From Sphingopyxis sp. OAS728 (lineage in GTDB: Bacteria > Pseudomonadota > Alphaproteobacteria > Sphingomonadales > Sphingomonadaceae), in assembly GCF_014873485.1 (NCBI RefSeq), contig NZ_JADBDT010000001.1, positions 2,666,001 through 2,730,000 of the forward strand: a stretch of DNA of 64,000 bases. The letters are read 5' to 3'. Below, piece by piece: positions 7,927 to 16,017 of this stretch. The number at the start of each line of letters is the position of its first letter. Positions within the stretch are counted from its first letter, which is position 1. The translations under genes were made by a program, and so were the position numbers. The notes beneath the pieces were generated by a model. It had not been told where the DNA came from, searched no databases, and saw nothing but the letters and a program-made list of their open reading frames with translations.

Positions 7927-8168
7927 TCAACATCATCGGCGCGATCATCTCGGGGCTGGTCATCGGCGCGCTCGCGCGCTTCTTCTATCCCGGCGCCGTC
8001 CACATGGGGTGGATCGCGACGATCCTGCTCGGCATCGGCGGCTCGCTCCTCGCCGGCCTCGCAACCTCGCGCGGCCGCGGCGACTTCAGCCGCGCCGGCT
8101 GCCTCGCCTCGGTGATCGGCGCGATCGTGCTGATCTTTGTCGGACGGCTGCTCGGCGTCGGCGGTTAG
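7923..8168 (+). CDS. GlsB/YeaQ/YmgE-family small membrane protein
   Basis: This 81-residue protein is rich in glycine and hydrophobic residues, with three predicted membrane segments (IIGAIISGLVIGALARFF, GWIATILLGIGGSLLAGL and LASVIGAIVLIFVGRLLG). The pattern of a first helix ending GALARF and a second starting GWIATILLGIGGS matches the transglycosylase-associated / YeaQ family, often stress-induced and of unknown mechanism. Its ATG overlaps the amidohydrolase stop by four bases, so translation is coupled. The convergent nadB gene overlaps its stop by four bases (TTAG, 8165-8168). Confidence 0.85.
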   Translation: MINIIGAIISGLVIGALARFFYPGAVHMGWIATILLGIGGSLLAGLATSRGRGDFSRAGCLASVIGAIVLIFVGRLLGVGG

Positions 8169-9751
8169 GGTACCAGCACCGTATCGACTGCCTGCGGCAG
8201 CATGTCGGGATAATCGAGCGTATAGTGCAGCCCGCGGCTTTCCTTGCGGTGGAGCGCGCTGCGCACGATCAGTTCGGCGCATTGCAGCAGGTTGCGCAGC
8301 TCGATCAGGTCGGTGGTGACGCGGAAGTGGCCGTAATAATCCTCGACCTCGCCCGTCATCATCTTGATCCGGTGCTGAGCGCGCTCCAGCCGCTTCGTCG
8401 TGCGCACGATGCCGACATAATTCCACATGAAGCGGCGGATCTCGGTCCAGTTCTGCTTGATCACGACCTCTTCGTCCGAATCGGTCACGCGGCTTGCGTC
8501 CCACGGGCGGATCGCGGGCGGCACATCGAGCTGGTCCCAGCAGTGGATGATATGCTTCGCCGCCGCTTCGCCGAACACGAAACATTCGAGCAAGCTGTTC
8601 GACGCGAGGCGATTGGCACCGTGCAGCCCGCTCTCGGTGCACTCGCCCGCCGCATATAGTCCGGGGAGGTCGGTGCGGCCGTCGAGGTCGATCAGCACGC
8701 CGCCGCATGTATAATGCTGCGCGGGCACCACCGGGATCGGCTGCTTCGTCATGTCGATGCCGAGCGTCAGCAGCTTTTCATAAATGTTCGGGAAATGCCC
8801 CGCGACGAAATCGGGGTCGAGATGGCTGATGTCGAGATGGACATAGTCGAGCCCCGAGCGCTTGATCTGGTCGTCGTTGGCGCGCGCGACGACATCGCGC
8901 GGCGCGAGTTCGGCGCGCGCGTCATAATCGGGCATATAGCGATGCCCGGTGACGGGGTGCTTCAACAGGCCGCCCTCGCCGCGCACCGCCTCGGTAATCA
9001 GGAAATTCTTGACGTCGAGATTATAGAGGCAGGTCGGGTGGAACTGCATCATTTCCATGTTCGAGACGCGGCAGCCCGCGCGCCACGCCATCGCGATGCC
9101 ATCGCCGGTCGCGCCGCGCGGCGCGGTCGAGAATTGATACACGCGCCCCGCCCCGCCGCTTGCTAGGATCGTCGCGCGGCCGACATGCGCGTGGACCTTG
9201 CCGCTCTTCTCGTCGAGCGCATAGACGCCCCAGACGCGGCCCGAGCCCGAATAGCGCTCCTCGTGCCGCCCGGTGATGAGGTCGATGCACGCCTGCCCCG
9301 GCAGCAGCGTGATGTTCGGATGCGCCTCCGCGGTCTTTAGCAGCGCCGCCTGCACCGCCCAGCCTGTCGCGTCGTCGACATGGACGATGCGGCGGTGCGA
9401 ATGCCCGCCCTCGCGCGTCAGGTGCAGCGCCTCGGCATCCTTGTTGAACGGCACGCCCATTTCGACGAGCCGTTCGATCGCGTGCGGGGCGTTCTCGACG
9501 ACGAACTCGACCGTTTCGCGGCGGTTGAGACCGCCGCCCGCGACCATCGTATCCTCGATATGATTTTCGAACGTGTCGCCCGCATCGAGCACCGCCGCTA
9601 TCCCGCCCTGCGCCCATGCGGTCGACCCGCCGGTCAGCTCGCCCTTCGCGAGCACGAGTACACGGCAATGATCGGCGAGCGCGATCGCGGCGGTCAGCCC
9701 GGCAGCGCCCGAGCCGACGATGATGACGTCGTGGGGGATGGAATCCGCCAT
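8165..9751 (-). CDS. nadB: L-aspartate oxidase
   Basis: This 528-residue FAD enzyme converts L-aspartate to iminoaspartate, the first step of de novo NAD synthesis in the cytoplasm. The FAD motif is IVGSGAAGLTAAIALADH, followed by GGSTAWAQGGIAAVLDAGD, a strong L-aspartate-oxidase mark. Further signatures are GGHSHRRIVHVDDATG, FHPTCLYN, TEAVRGEGGLLKHP, and YTCGGVLIDLDGRTDLPGLY. The length is usual for the family. nadA and nadC are not in this window, so the pathway is not clustered here. A palindromic repeat follows its 5' side at 9760-9839, which probably contains or borders the promoter. Succinate dehydrogenase flavoproteins are related but lack the TAWAQGG context. Confidence 0.93.
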   Translation of the reverse strand: MADSIPHDVIIVGSGAAGLTAAIALADHCRVLVLAKGELTGGSTAWAQGGIAAVLDAGDTFENHIEDTMVAGGGLNRRETVEFVVENAPHAIERLVEMGVPFNKDAEALHLTREGGHSHRRIVHVDDATGWAVQAALLKTAEAHPNITLLPGQACIDLITGRHEERYSGSGRVWGVYALDEKSGKVHAHVGRATILASGGAGRVYQFSTAPRGATGDGIAMAWRAGCRVSNMEMMQFHPTCLYNLDVKNFLITEAVRGEGGLLKHPVTGHRYMPDYDARAELAPRDVVARANDDQIKRSGLDYVHLDISHLDPDFVAGHFPNIYEKLLTLGIDMTKQPIPVVPAQHYTCGGVLIDLDGRTDLPGLYAAGECTESGLHGANRLASNSLLECFVFGEAAAKHIIHCWDQLDVPPAIRPWDASRVTDSDEEVVIKQNWTEIRRFMWNYVGIVRTTKRLERAQHRIKMMTGEVEDYYGHFRVTTDLIELRNLLQCAELIVRSALHRKESRGLHYTLDYPDMLPQAVDTVLVP

Positions 9752-9759
9752 TAATTTCC

Positions 9760-9839
9760 CGTTCGTGTCGAGCGAAGTCGAGACGCCCCGAAGGGCATCA
9801 CCACGCCGATGGGCATCTCGACTTCGCTCGATGCGAACG
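9760..9839. repeat. Palindromic intergenic element, family A, copy 1
   Basis: This is an 80-nt inverted repeat. The left arm begins CGTTCGTGTCGAGCGAAGTC and the right arm ends GACTTCGCTCGATGCGAACG; the arms are about 28-30 nt with an unrelated centre of about 20 nt. Copy 2 at 44527-44611 matches the reverse complement of this copy, including the asymmetric GTG/CAT differences between the arms. It lies between nadB and an ABC ATPase gene, both on the minus strand. It could act as a hairpin in RNA or as a passive repeat. Confidence 0.85.
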
Positions 9840-9850
9840 AGGAAGAGAGG

Positions 9851-10774
9851 CTAGCCATTCGCCGCGCGCGTCAGGTTGAGGAACACATCTTCGAGGTCGG
9901 CCTCGCGCGTCGACACGTCGACGATGCCATGCCCCATCGCATTGACCGCCGCGAGCACCTCGCCCGCGTTCATCCGGTCCTTGTTATAGCTGATGGCCAG
10001 CCCGCGCTCACCCTCGCGCTCGACCTTCTCGAACGCCGGGTGCGTCGGCAGCGTCGTCACATCGGCGTCGAGCGTCACGACGACGATCTTCTCGCGCGCC
10101 ATGTCGACCAGCTCGCGCGTCGGCTTGTTCGCGATCAGCTTGCCATGGTTGATGATCGCGATCCGGTCGCACAGCTCCTCGGCCTCTTCCAGATAATGCG
10201 TCGTCAGCACGACGGTGACGCCGCGATCGTTGAGGCTCTGCACATATTCCCAGAGCTGCTGGCGCAGTTCGATGTCGACCCCGGCGGTCGGCTCGTCGAG
10301 CACGATGATCGGCGGCGAATGGACCATCGCCTTCGCCACGAGCAGGCGGCGCTTCATGCCCCCCGACAAGGTACGCGCATAGGCATCGCGCTTGTCCGAC
10401 AGATGGACCGCGGCAAGCAGGTCGTCCGAAATGCGCTGGCCCTTCGGCACCCCGTACAACCCCGCCTGATTCTCCAGCGTCTCATACGGCGTGAAAAAGG
10501 GATCGAAGACGATTTCCTGCGGCACGATGCCGATCGAATATTTGGCGTTGCGCGGATCGGCGTCGATGTCGAAGCCCCAGATGCTCGCATGCCCGCTCGT
10601 CTTGTTGACCAGCCCCGCGAGGATATTGATCAGCGTCGACTTGCCCGCACCGTTCGGCCCGAGCAGCCCGAAGATCTGGCCGCGCGGCACGTCGAAACTG
10701 ACATTGTCGAGCGCCTGCTTGCCGCCGGCATAGAGTTTGGAGACGGCGTCGATGCGGATGGCGGCTTCACTCAT
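9851..10774 (-). CDS. ABC transporter ATP-binding protein (ABC-2 / DrrA-NatA-like)
   Basis: This 307-residue cytoplasmic ATPase subunit couples ATP hydrolysis to export by a partner membrane protein. Walker A is GLLGPNGAGKST, the Q-loop is IGIVPQEIVFDP, the signature is TLSGGMKRRLLVAKAMV, Walker B is IIVLDEPTAGVD, and the switch His is in LTTHYLEEAEELCDRI. The C-terminal part (EREGERGLAISYN to READLEDVFLNLTR) is the accessory domain seen in ABC-2 type exporters. ATG 10774 (MSEAAIRIDAVSK) starts directly at the domain. No permease gene is adjacent: nadB lies downstream and a DUF4402 gene is divergent, so its partner is elsewhere. The substrate is unknown. Confidence 0.88.
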   Translation of the reverse strand: MSEAAIRIDAVSKLYAGGKQALDNVSFDVPRGQIFGLLGPNGAGKSTLINILAGLVNKTSGHASIWGFDIDADPRNAKYSIGIVPQEIVFDPFFTPYETLENQAGLYGVPKGQRISDDLLAAVHLSDKRDAYARTLSGGMKRRLLVAKAMVHSPPIIVLDEPTAGVDIELRQQLWEYVQSLNDRGVTVVLTTHYLEEAEELCDRIAIINHGKLIANKPTRELVDMAREKIVVVTLDADVTTLPTHPAFEKVEREGERGLAISYNKDRMNAGEVLAAVNAMGHGIVDVSTREADLEDVFLNLTRAANG

Positions 10775-10876
10775 GGCCGCCTCCATAGCCGCGCGCCTTG
10801 CCATGCGAAAGCCCGCTAATTTTCCGTCATCGCGGCGTTAACGCTAAATTGGAAACTCGCCGCTAGGACGGCGGAT

Positions 10877-11431
10877 GTGAGGACCAGCCACATCATTTGC
10901 CCGCTGCGCAAGCAGTGCGGCCTAGCCGCCTTTGCGCTTTTGCTTCTGCCCGCCGCCCCGGCGCTGGCGCAGAATGGCGCGCAGGGCGAAGCCGAAGCCA
11001 TCGTGCTTCGCCCGCTTTCCTTCTTTAAGGTCAACGACCTCGATTTCGGCAGCATCATCGCGTCGGGAACCGCGGGCACGGTGCGCCTTGCCCCCGACGG
11101 CACGCGCACCCGCACCGGCGGGGTGACGCTTGCGGGCAACGGCGGCGAGCCCGCGCGCTTTGCCGGACTCGGAACGCCGAATCGCCAGGTCAATATCTCG
11201 CTCGGATCGAACACGATCTGGATAACCGGGCCGGGCGTGCGGATGCGCGTGCGCGATTTCGAGATCGGCAGCACGCCGACCGCGATCCTGTCGACGACGC
11301 CGACGCGCTTCTCCATCGCCAGCGCGCTCGGCAATTACAACTTTCCCGTTGGCGGGACGCTCGAGGTCGGGGCGAACCAGGCGCCGGGCGATTACAGCGG
11401 CACGTTCACGATCACGCTCAACTATCTTTAG
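10877..11431 (+). CDS. DUF4402 secreted protein 1
   Basis: This 184-residue protein has a signal peptide (GLAAFALLLLPAAPALAQ) and a beta-rich DUF4402 domain. The domain is marked by LSFFKVNDLDFGSIIASGTAGTV, a central GGVTLAGNGGEPARFAGLG, and the closing GDYSGTFTITLNYL. DUF4402 proteins are thought to be pilus-like or surface proteins, but no chaperone or usher gene is close by. It starts at GTG 10877. A second DUF4402 gene lies 430 bp downstream with a zinc-finger gene between them, suggesting duplication. A large hairpin (11441-11511) follows the stop codon. The function is not known. Confidence 0.8.
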   Translation: MRTSHIICPLRKQCGLAAFALLLLPAAPALAQNGAQGEAEAIVLRPLSFFKVNDLDFGSIIASGTAGTVRLAPDGTRTRTGGVTLAGNGGEPARFAGLGTPNRQVNISLGSNTIWITGPGVRMRVRDFEIGSTPTAILSTTPTRFSIASALGNYNFPVGGTLEVGANQAPGDYSGTFTITLNYL

Positions 11432-11440
11432 GCCTTCTGT

Positions 11441-11511
11441 GGGGGAAGGACGGCACCGGGGGACCACTTGCACCCCGAAAGGGTGCCTGCGCCGGTGCCG
11501 TCAAAGCCCCC
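11441..11511 (+). other. Large imperfect hairpin after DUF4402 gene 1
   Basis: Three nested complementary blocks are visible. The outer one is GGGGG (11441-11445) with CCCCC (11507-11511). The middle one is GACGGCACCGG (11449-11459) with CCGGTGCCGTC (11492-11502), 11 perfect pairs. The inner one is GCACCC (11470-11475) with GGGTGC (11481-11486) around CGAAA. There is no U-run after it, so it is not a standard intrinsic terminator. It lies 9 nt after the DUF4402 stop. It could stabilise the mRNA 3' end, act with Rho, or be a REP-like element. Confidence 0.6.
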
Positions 11512-11569
11512 AATCGGAACGCGCAGACATGATTGCGGGCGCCCGCCGCGCTTGCTATGGGCGCGGTCG

Positions 11570-11767
11570 ATGACCCAGCCCGCACCCGAAACCATCCGCA
11601 CGCCCAAGACCCGCATCGCCTGCGACGGCACCGGCGACGGCCTCGCCAACGCGGCGCTCGGCCACCCGCGCGTGTGGCTCGAAATCGACACCGACGAAGG
11701 CTTCGCCGACTGCGGCTATTGCGACCGGCGCTTCATCCTGATCGGCGGCGTTGCCGACCACGCATAA
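11570..11767 (+). CDS. zf-CHCC zinc-finger domain protein
   Basis: This 65-residue protein resembles the zf-CHCC family, related to the NDUFS6 accessory subunit of respiratory complex I. The zinc ligands are visible in order as Cys in IACDGTGDG, His in ALGHPRVWLEID, and the pair in ADCGYCDRRFIL. A short unstructured N-terminus (TQPAPETIRTPK) precedes the domain. It starts at ATG 11570. Small stand-alone members are widespread in alphaproteobacteria and may associate with complex I or serve in zinc or Fe-S handling. It sits between two DUF4402 genes with no evident functional link. Confidence 0.82.
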   Translation: MTQPAPETIRTPKTRIACDGTGDGLANAALGHPRVWLEIDTDEGFADCGYCDRRFILIGGVADHA

Positions 11768-11862
11768 GCCGGCCGCCGGAAGTAAACGGCCGCTTTACCA
11801 ACCCTATGCATGAGTGATGAAGGTCCCGCTGGCATAAGATGTGCCAGACAGGAGCAGAATCT

Positions 11863-12417
11863 GTGGGGATTCAAGGGACCAGACACTGTCGGGGGGCTGC
11901 TCGCGCCCTGACCATCGCCGTGGCATCGGCAAGCGCGGCGCTATGCGCGCCGGCCTATGCCGCCGACATGGGCGGCACGGTCAATGCGGCGGTCGTCCGC
12001 CCGAACACGCTGATCAAAACCGACGACCTCGATTTCGGCACCCTGATCAGCGGGCCGACCGGCGGCACCGTCACAATCAATCCCGTCACCAATGCACGCA
12101 CGACCAGCGGCGGCGTGACTCCGGTCGGCTCGGCGGCGCAGCGCGCGGTGTTCCAAGGCACCGGCGGCATCCTGCTGATCACCGTGTCGGGCAGCACCTC
12201 GGTCACGCTCACGCGCGCGGGCGGCGGTGCCGCGCCGATGACCGCGAGTCTCGTCCGCGCCGCGAGCACCAGTGGCGGCGGCATCGCGCTGCTCGGCGGA
12301 ACCTTGCTGCCGAGCGGCGTCCAAACCTATTATATCGGCGGCACGCTCACCGTCCCCGCCAACCAGCCCGAGGGCGACTACAGCGGCACCTTCACGCTCA
12401 CCGTCAATTATCTCTGA
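11863..12417 (+). CDS. DUF4402 secreted protein 2
   Basis: This 184-residue paralogue of the protein at 10877-11431 has a signal peptide (LTIAVASASAALCAPAYAAD) and the DUF4402 pattern: TLIKTDDLDFGTLISGPTGG, then TTSGGVTPVGSAAQRAVFQG, then GDYSGTFTLTVNYL. GTG 11863 is favoured because AGGAG lies 8 nt upstream; an in-frame ATG at 11839 would add eight residues without a clear ribosome site. The middle of the domain is richer in Ser, Thr and Gly than in copy 1. tldD follows 42 bp downstream, possibly in the same transcript. The cellular role is not known; a surface-structure subunit is a guess from the family. Confidence 0.8.
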   Translation: MGIQGTRHCRGAARALTIAVASASAALCAPAYAADMGGTVNAAVVRPNTLIKTDDLDFGTLISGPTGGTVTINPVTNARTTSGGVTPVGSAAQRAVFQGTGGILLITVSGSTSVTLTRAGGGAAPMTASLVRAASTSGGGIALLGGTLLPSGVQTYYIGGTLTVPANQPEGDYSGTFTLTVNYL

Positions 12418-12459
12418 CGAATCTTTGCGGTCGGCGGGCGCCGTGCCTATATCAGCTCC

Positions 12460-13902
12460 ATGACAAGCCCGACCGATCCCCGCCGCTTCCTCTATCGCGC
12501 CGACGCGCTCGACCCCGATCTGGCGCAGGCGCTCGCGCGCGAAGCGCTCGCCAAGGCCGACGACGGCGAGCTTTACCTGCAATATCGCGCGACCGAGAGC
12601 TTCGGCTTCGACGACGGGCGGCTCAAGACCGCCGATTATTCAACCGACGCCGGTTTCGGCCTCCGCGCCGTGTCGGGCGAGATGACGGGCTTTGCCCACG
12701 CGAGCGACATCAGCGCCGGCGCGATCCGCCGCGCCGCCGAGACACTCGCGCTGCTCGATCCGTCAAATCAGGCGCATGCCGCGCCGCCGCCGCGCACCAA
12801 CCGCCACCTCTATGACGAGGCGAACCCGCTCGACCTCATTCCCTTCGCGAAGAAGGTCGCGCTCTGCCAGGAAATCGACGCCGCGGCGCGCGCGCGCGAT
12901 CCGCGCATCGTCCAAGTATCGGTCGCGCTCGCGGGCAGCTGGTCGGTCGTCGAAATCGTCCGCGCTGACGGTTTCCTCGCGACCGACATCCGCCCGCTCG
13001 TCCGCCTCAACGTGTCGATCGTGGTCGAGGAGAACGGCCGCCGCGAAACCGGCTATTTCGGCCTCGGCGGGCGTTACATGTACGATCATCTCTTCGAACC
13101 CGCGCAGTGGAACCGCGCGATCGACGAGGCGCTGGCCCAGGCGCTCGTCAACCTCCGCGCGGTCGACGCCCCTGCGGGCGAGTTCACCGTATTGCTCGGC
13201 CCCGGCTGGCCCGGCGTGCTGCTCCACGAAGCCGTCGGCCACGGCCTCGAGGGCGATTTCAACCGCAAGGGCACCAGCGCCTTTTCAGGCCGCATCGGCG
13301 AACGCGTCGCCGCGCCCGGCGTGACGGTGGTCGACGACGGCGCGATGGAGAGCCCCGTCGGCGGCGGCCGCCGCGGCTCGCTCAGCATCGACGATGAGGG
13401 CACGCCGACCGGCGAAACCGTGCTGATCGAGGACGGTATCCTCAAAGGCTATATGCAGGACCGCCTGAACGCGCGGCTGATGGGGGTCGAACCCACGGGC
13501 AACGGCCGGCGCGAGAGTTTTGCGCACGCGCCGATGCCGCGCATGACCAACACCTTCATGAAGGGCGGCAACGACGATCCCGCCGAACTGCTCAGCCGCG
13601 TGAAGAACGGCATCTTCGCCAAGAGCTTCGGCGGCGGACAGGTCGACATCGTGTCGGGCAAGTTCGTCTTCAGCTGCACCGAGGCGTACAAGATCGAGAA
13701 TGGCAAGCTTGGCGACTCGATCAAGGGCGCGACCCTGATCGGCGACGGGCCGAGCGTGCTGACCAAGGTCACCGGCATCGGCAACGACATGGCGATCGAC
13801 GAGGGCATCGGCATCTGCGGCAAGGGCGGCCAGAGCGTCCCCGCGGGCGTCGGCCAGCCGACCCTGCTCGTCAACGGACTGACGGTGGGCGGGACGGCGT
13901 GA
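12460..13902 (+). CDS. tldD: Metalloprotease TldD
   Basis: This 480-residue protein is TldD, which with TldE (PmbA) forms a cytoplasmic zinc peptidase that trims unfolded peptides and matures some peptide antibiotics. The HExxxH metal motif is clear in LLHEAVGHGLEGDFNRKGTS. Other family marks are DDGRLKTADYSTDAGFGLRA at the N-terminus, GSLSIDDEGTPTGETVLIED, FAHAPMPRMTNTFM, and the Gly-rich C-terminus GICGKGGQSVPAGVGQPTLL. Length is standard. tldE is not in the window. The next gene starts inside its stop codon (GTGA), so the signal-peptidase-like protein is probably translated with it. Confidence 0.94.
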   Translation: MTSPTDPRRFLYRADALDPDLAQALAREALAKADDGELYLQYRATESFGFDDGRLKTADYSTDAGFGLRAVSGEMTGFAHASDISAGAIRRAAETLALLDPSNQAHAAPPPRTNRHLYDEANPLDLIPFAKKVALCQEIDAAARARDPRIVQVSVALAGSWSVVEIVRADGFLATDIRPLVRLNVSIVVEENGRRETGYFGLGGRYMYDHLFEPAQWNRAIDEALAQALVNLRAVDAPAGEFTVLLGPGWPGVLLHEAVGHGLEGDFNRKGTSAFSGRIGERVAAPGVTVVDDGAMESPVGGGRRGSLSIDDEGTPTGETVLIEDGILKGYMQDRLNARLMGVEPTGNGRRESFAHAPMPRMTNTFMKGGNDDPAELLSRVKNGIFAKSFGGGQVDIVSGKFVFSCTEAYKIENGKLGDSIKGATLIGDGPSVLTKVTGIGNDMAIDEGIGICGKGGQSVPAGVGQPTLLVNGLTVGGTA

Positions 13903-14549
13903 CCCCCGCAAAGGGCAACATCCCGGTCCGGATGTTGCCGCTGGGCCTGGCGGCCGCGCTGTTGAGTGGTGGTTTGGCGGCGGACGAACGGCCCGCCGAC
14001 GCCGGCGCCGGGCTGCGGGAATTTCGCATGCCCAGCCGGTCCATGGAGCCCGCGCTACGCAGCGGCGAGCAGTTGACCGCGCGCACGAGGGGCTTTTCGC
14101 CGATCGCGCGCGGGTCCATCTATCTGATCCGAAAGCAAGGCGAAGTCCGTGCCTTGCGTGTCATCGGCCTGCCGGGAGACAGGGTCGCGATCACCGGCGG
14201 CGGCGTTTTCCTGAACGGCCGCGCGGCCTCTTATTCCGATCCCGATCCAGCAGGACTCGCGGGCCACTGCGTAAAGGGCGCCCCTCTGTTTCGGCGCGAG
14301 CATCTACCTGACGGCGAAACGCATGTCGTCATGGCCTGTGACTATCGCTTCGGCCCCGACATGCCCGCCATCGTCGTACCGGCGGGCCAATATTTCCTGC
14401 TCGGCGACAATCGCAGCAACGCCGCCGACAGCCGCTTTCCCGAGACCGATTCCGGTGTGGGGCTGGTGCCCGAAGCCGATTTCATCGGCAAGGCGGAGCG
14501 CATTTCCGTCAGCGCCGACGCGGCGCGGATCGGCAAGGAAATCGACTGA
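13899..14549 (+). CDS. Signal peptidase I-like protein (S26) without the catalytic lysine
   Basis: This 216-residue S26-family protein has one N-terminal hydrophobic stretch (VRMLPLGLAAALLSGGLAA). Box B is MPSRSMEP with the presumed nucleophile Ser48. Box D should be KRxxGLPGD but reads ALRVIGLPGD, so Leu86 replaces the general-base lysine. Box E is present as GDNRSNAADSRF. A small insert with two Cys (GHCVKGAPLF and VMACDYRF) lies between, as in many proteobacterial enzymes. It starts at GTG 13899, overlapping tldD. Without lysine, normal Ser-Lys catalysis is not expected; it may be inactive, a binding protein, or use another base. A true LepB must be encoded elsewhere. Confidence 0.78.
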   Translation: MTPAKGNIPVRMLPLGLAAALLSGGLAADERPADAGAGLREFRMPSRSMEPALRSGEQLTARTRGFSPIARGSIYLIRKQGEVRALRVIGLPGDRVAITGGGVFLNGRAASYSDPDPAGLAGHCVKGAPLFRREHLPDGETHVVMACDYRFGPDMPAIVVPAGQYFLLGDNRSNAADSRFPETDSGVGLVPEADFIGKAERISVSADAARIGKEID

Positions 14550-14680
14550 GCCGCGCCGGACCACCGCGCCGCGACATATGCATTGCACGACTGTGATCGC
14601 CCTCACTTGGCGTTCGCCCCTCCCGCGCATATAGCTCTCTCCAACAAAAGAAGAATCGGGTCGCATCATCCGCGGGGGCT

Positions 14681-14698
14681 CTCCCTGCAACAGGGAGG
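14681..14698 (+). promoter_or_regulatory. Hairpin containing the ribosome-binding site of the next gene
   Basis: CTCCCT (14681-14686) pairs with AGGGAG (14692-14697) across a 5-nt loop. The right arm is the Shine-Dalgarno sequence AGGGAGG, placed 5 nt before ATG 14704. The ribosome-binding site would be masked when the stem forms. Six pairs, mostly G-C, is a modest but real stem. Regulation by this structure is inference. Confidence 0.5.
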
Positions 14699-14703
14699 GT
14701 AAT

Positions 14704-15936
14704 ATGCGTTCGAGTCTGCGTTTCGTTTCCGTGGCCACCATTGCCGCGATCCTCGCCGCCGTCCCCGGTTCGGCGCAAAAGACCACCGGCCCCAAGGAAC
14801 GCTACGAGATGGACGTCGCGACGATGTCCGGCTTCGCCGCGATGGCGGGCGGCGGCAAGGGCGGTCTCGGCGGCGCGATGGGGATGATGTTCGGCGGCGA
14901 CCCGTCGAGCAAGGTCGCGCACCAGCTCCTGCTTCGCCTCGGATCGAACGACGCCGCCACCGCGCCGCCGCCGAAGGGCGATCATTTCTTCCTGCCGCAG
15001 GCCAAGATGGGCAAATCGGTCCCGCTGTTCTGGGAGGAAGGCAAGGAAACGCCCGGAACGGAAACCTTCGAGCGCCCGAAGGGCCGCCTGCTCCTCTATT
15101 GGGGATGCGGCGCGAAGGCAGGCCCCGGGCAGCCGGTGATCATCGATTTCGCAAAGGTCGCCGCGGGCCAGATCCCGCCGAACCTTTTCTCGAGCGCGGT
15201 CCCGGTGATCCGCGAAGTGAGCAAGGCAAACAGCCGCTCCTATATCGACTGGCCGAACAAGAAGGGCGGCCGGCAGCCCGGATCGGGATCTTCGCTGCTC
15301 GGCGCGCACCGCATCGCGAGCAATATCGGCCCCGACATCAATTTCACCCTCGCGCAGGATTATATGCAGGGCATCAGCGCCTCGACCGCGATCCAGGGCG
15401 ACCAATCGGTGATGGTCCGCTGGAATGCCGTGCCGAACGCGACCGGCTATGTCGCCTGGACGATCGGCGGCATGGGCAATGGCAGCGGCAAGAATGACGT
15501 CGGCGACATCGTCTGGTGGACGAGCAGCGCGTCGAAGGAATTCGGCGGCGGCCTCTGGGACTGGTTGCCACCCTCTGTCGTCGCGAACCTGATCACCAAG
15601 AAGATCGTGATGCCGCCGAGCCAAACGAGCTGCCAGATACCCGCCGAGGTCAAGAAGGCGTCGGGCGAGATGCTGATGGGCAACCTCAATGCCTTCGGGC
15701 CCGAGGCGAATTTCTCCTATCCACCCAAGCCCGCGGGCAATGCGGTGTGGAACATCGACTGGACCGCGAAGGTGCGCTTCCGTTCGCACACGATGTTGCT
15801 GGTAGGCGCCGATTTCGGCGGCCTAAGCGGATCGGGGGGCGGGTCGAGCACCGGCGGCAGTACGCCGGCCGAACCGGCGAAGAAAAAGAAGTGCAAAGGC
15901 CCGCTCGGCATCCCGCTCCCCGACGGGGCGTGCTGA
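14704..15936 (+). CDS. Secreted protein of unknown function
   Basis: This 410-residue protein has a signal peptide (SVATIAAILAAVPGSAQ). I do not recognise the family. Next comes a Gly/Met-rich segment (GFAAMAGGGKGGLGGAMGMM). A beta-rich body follows, with WNAVPNATGYVAWTIGG, which resembles a fibronectin-III-like strand pattern. Near the C-terminus is a Gly/Ser linker and KKKKCKGPLGIPLPDGAC, so two Cys may form a terminal disulfide. Codon use matches the neighbours. Upstream, a hairpin holds the ribosome site, so expression may be controlled at translation. No neighbour suggests a pathway. It is probably a periplasmic or surface protein. Confidence 0.7.
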   Translation: MRSSLRFVSVATIAAILAAVPGSAQKTTGPKERYEMDVATMSGFAAMAGGGKGGLGGAMGMMFGGDPSSKVAHQLLLRLGSNDAATAPPPKGDHFFLPQAKMGKSVPLFWEEGKETPGTETFERPKGRLLLYWGCGAKAGPGQPVIIDFAKVAAGQIPPNLFSSAVPVIREVSKANSRSYIDWPNKKGGRQPGSGSSLLGAHRIASNIGPDINFTLAQDYMQGISASTAIQGDQSVMVRWNAVPNATGYVAWTIGGMGNGSGKNDVGDIVWWTSSASKEFGGGLWDWLPPSVVANLITKKIVMPPSQTSCQIPAEVKKASGEMLMGNLNAFGPEANFSYPPKPAGNAVWNIDWTAKVRFRSHTMLLVGADFGGLSGSGGGSSTGGSTPAEPAKKKKCKGPLGIPLPDGAC

Positions 15937-16017
15937 AACCGCGGCGAGTCAGCCTCTGTTCACGCGCAGCACTCTAAGGGAAGCGCCGGGTAGGGTATGA
16001 AAGACAGGAGTCGAACC

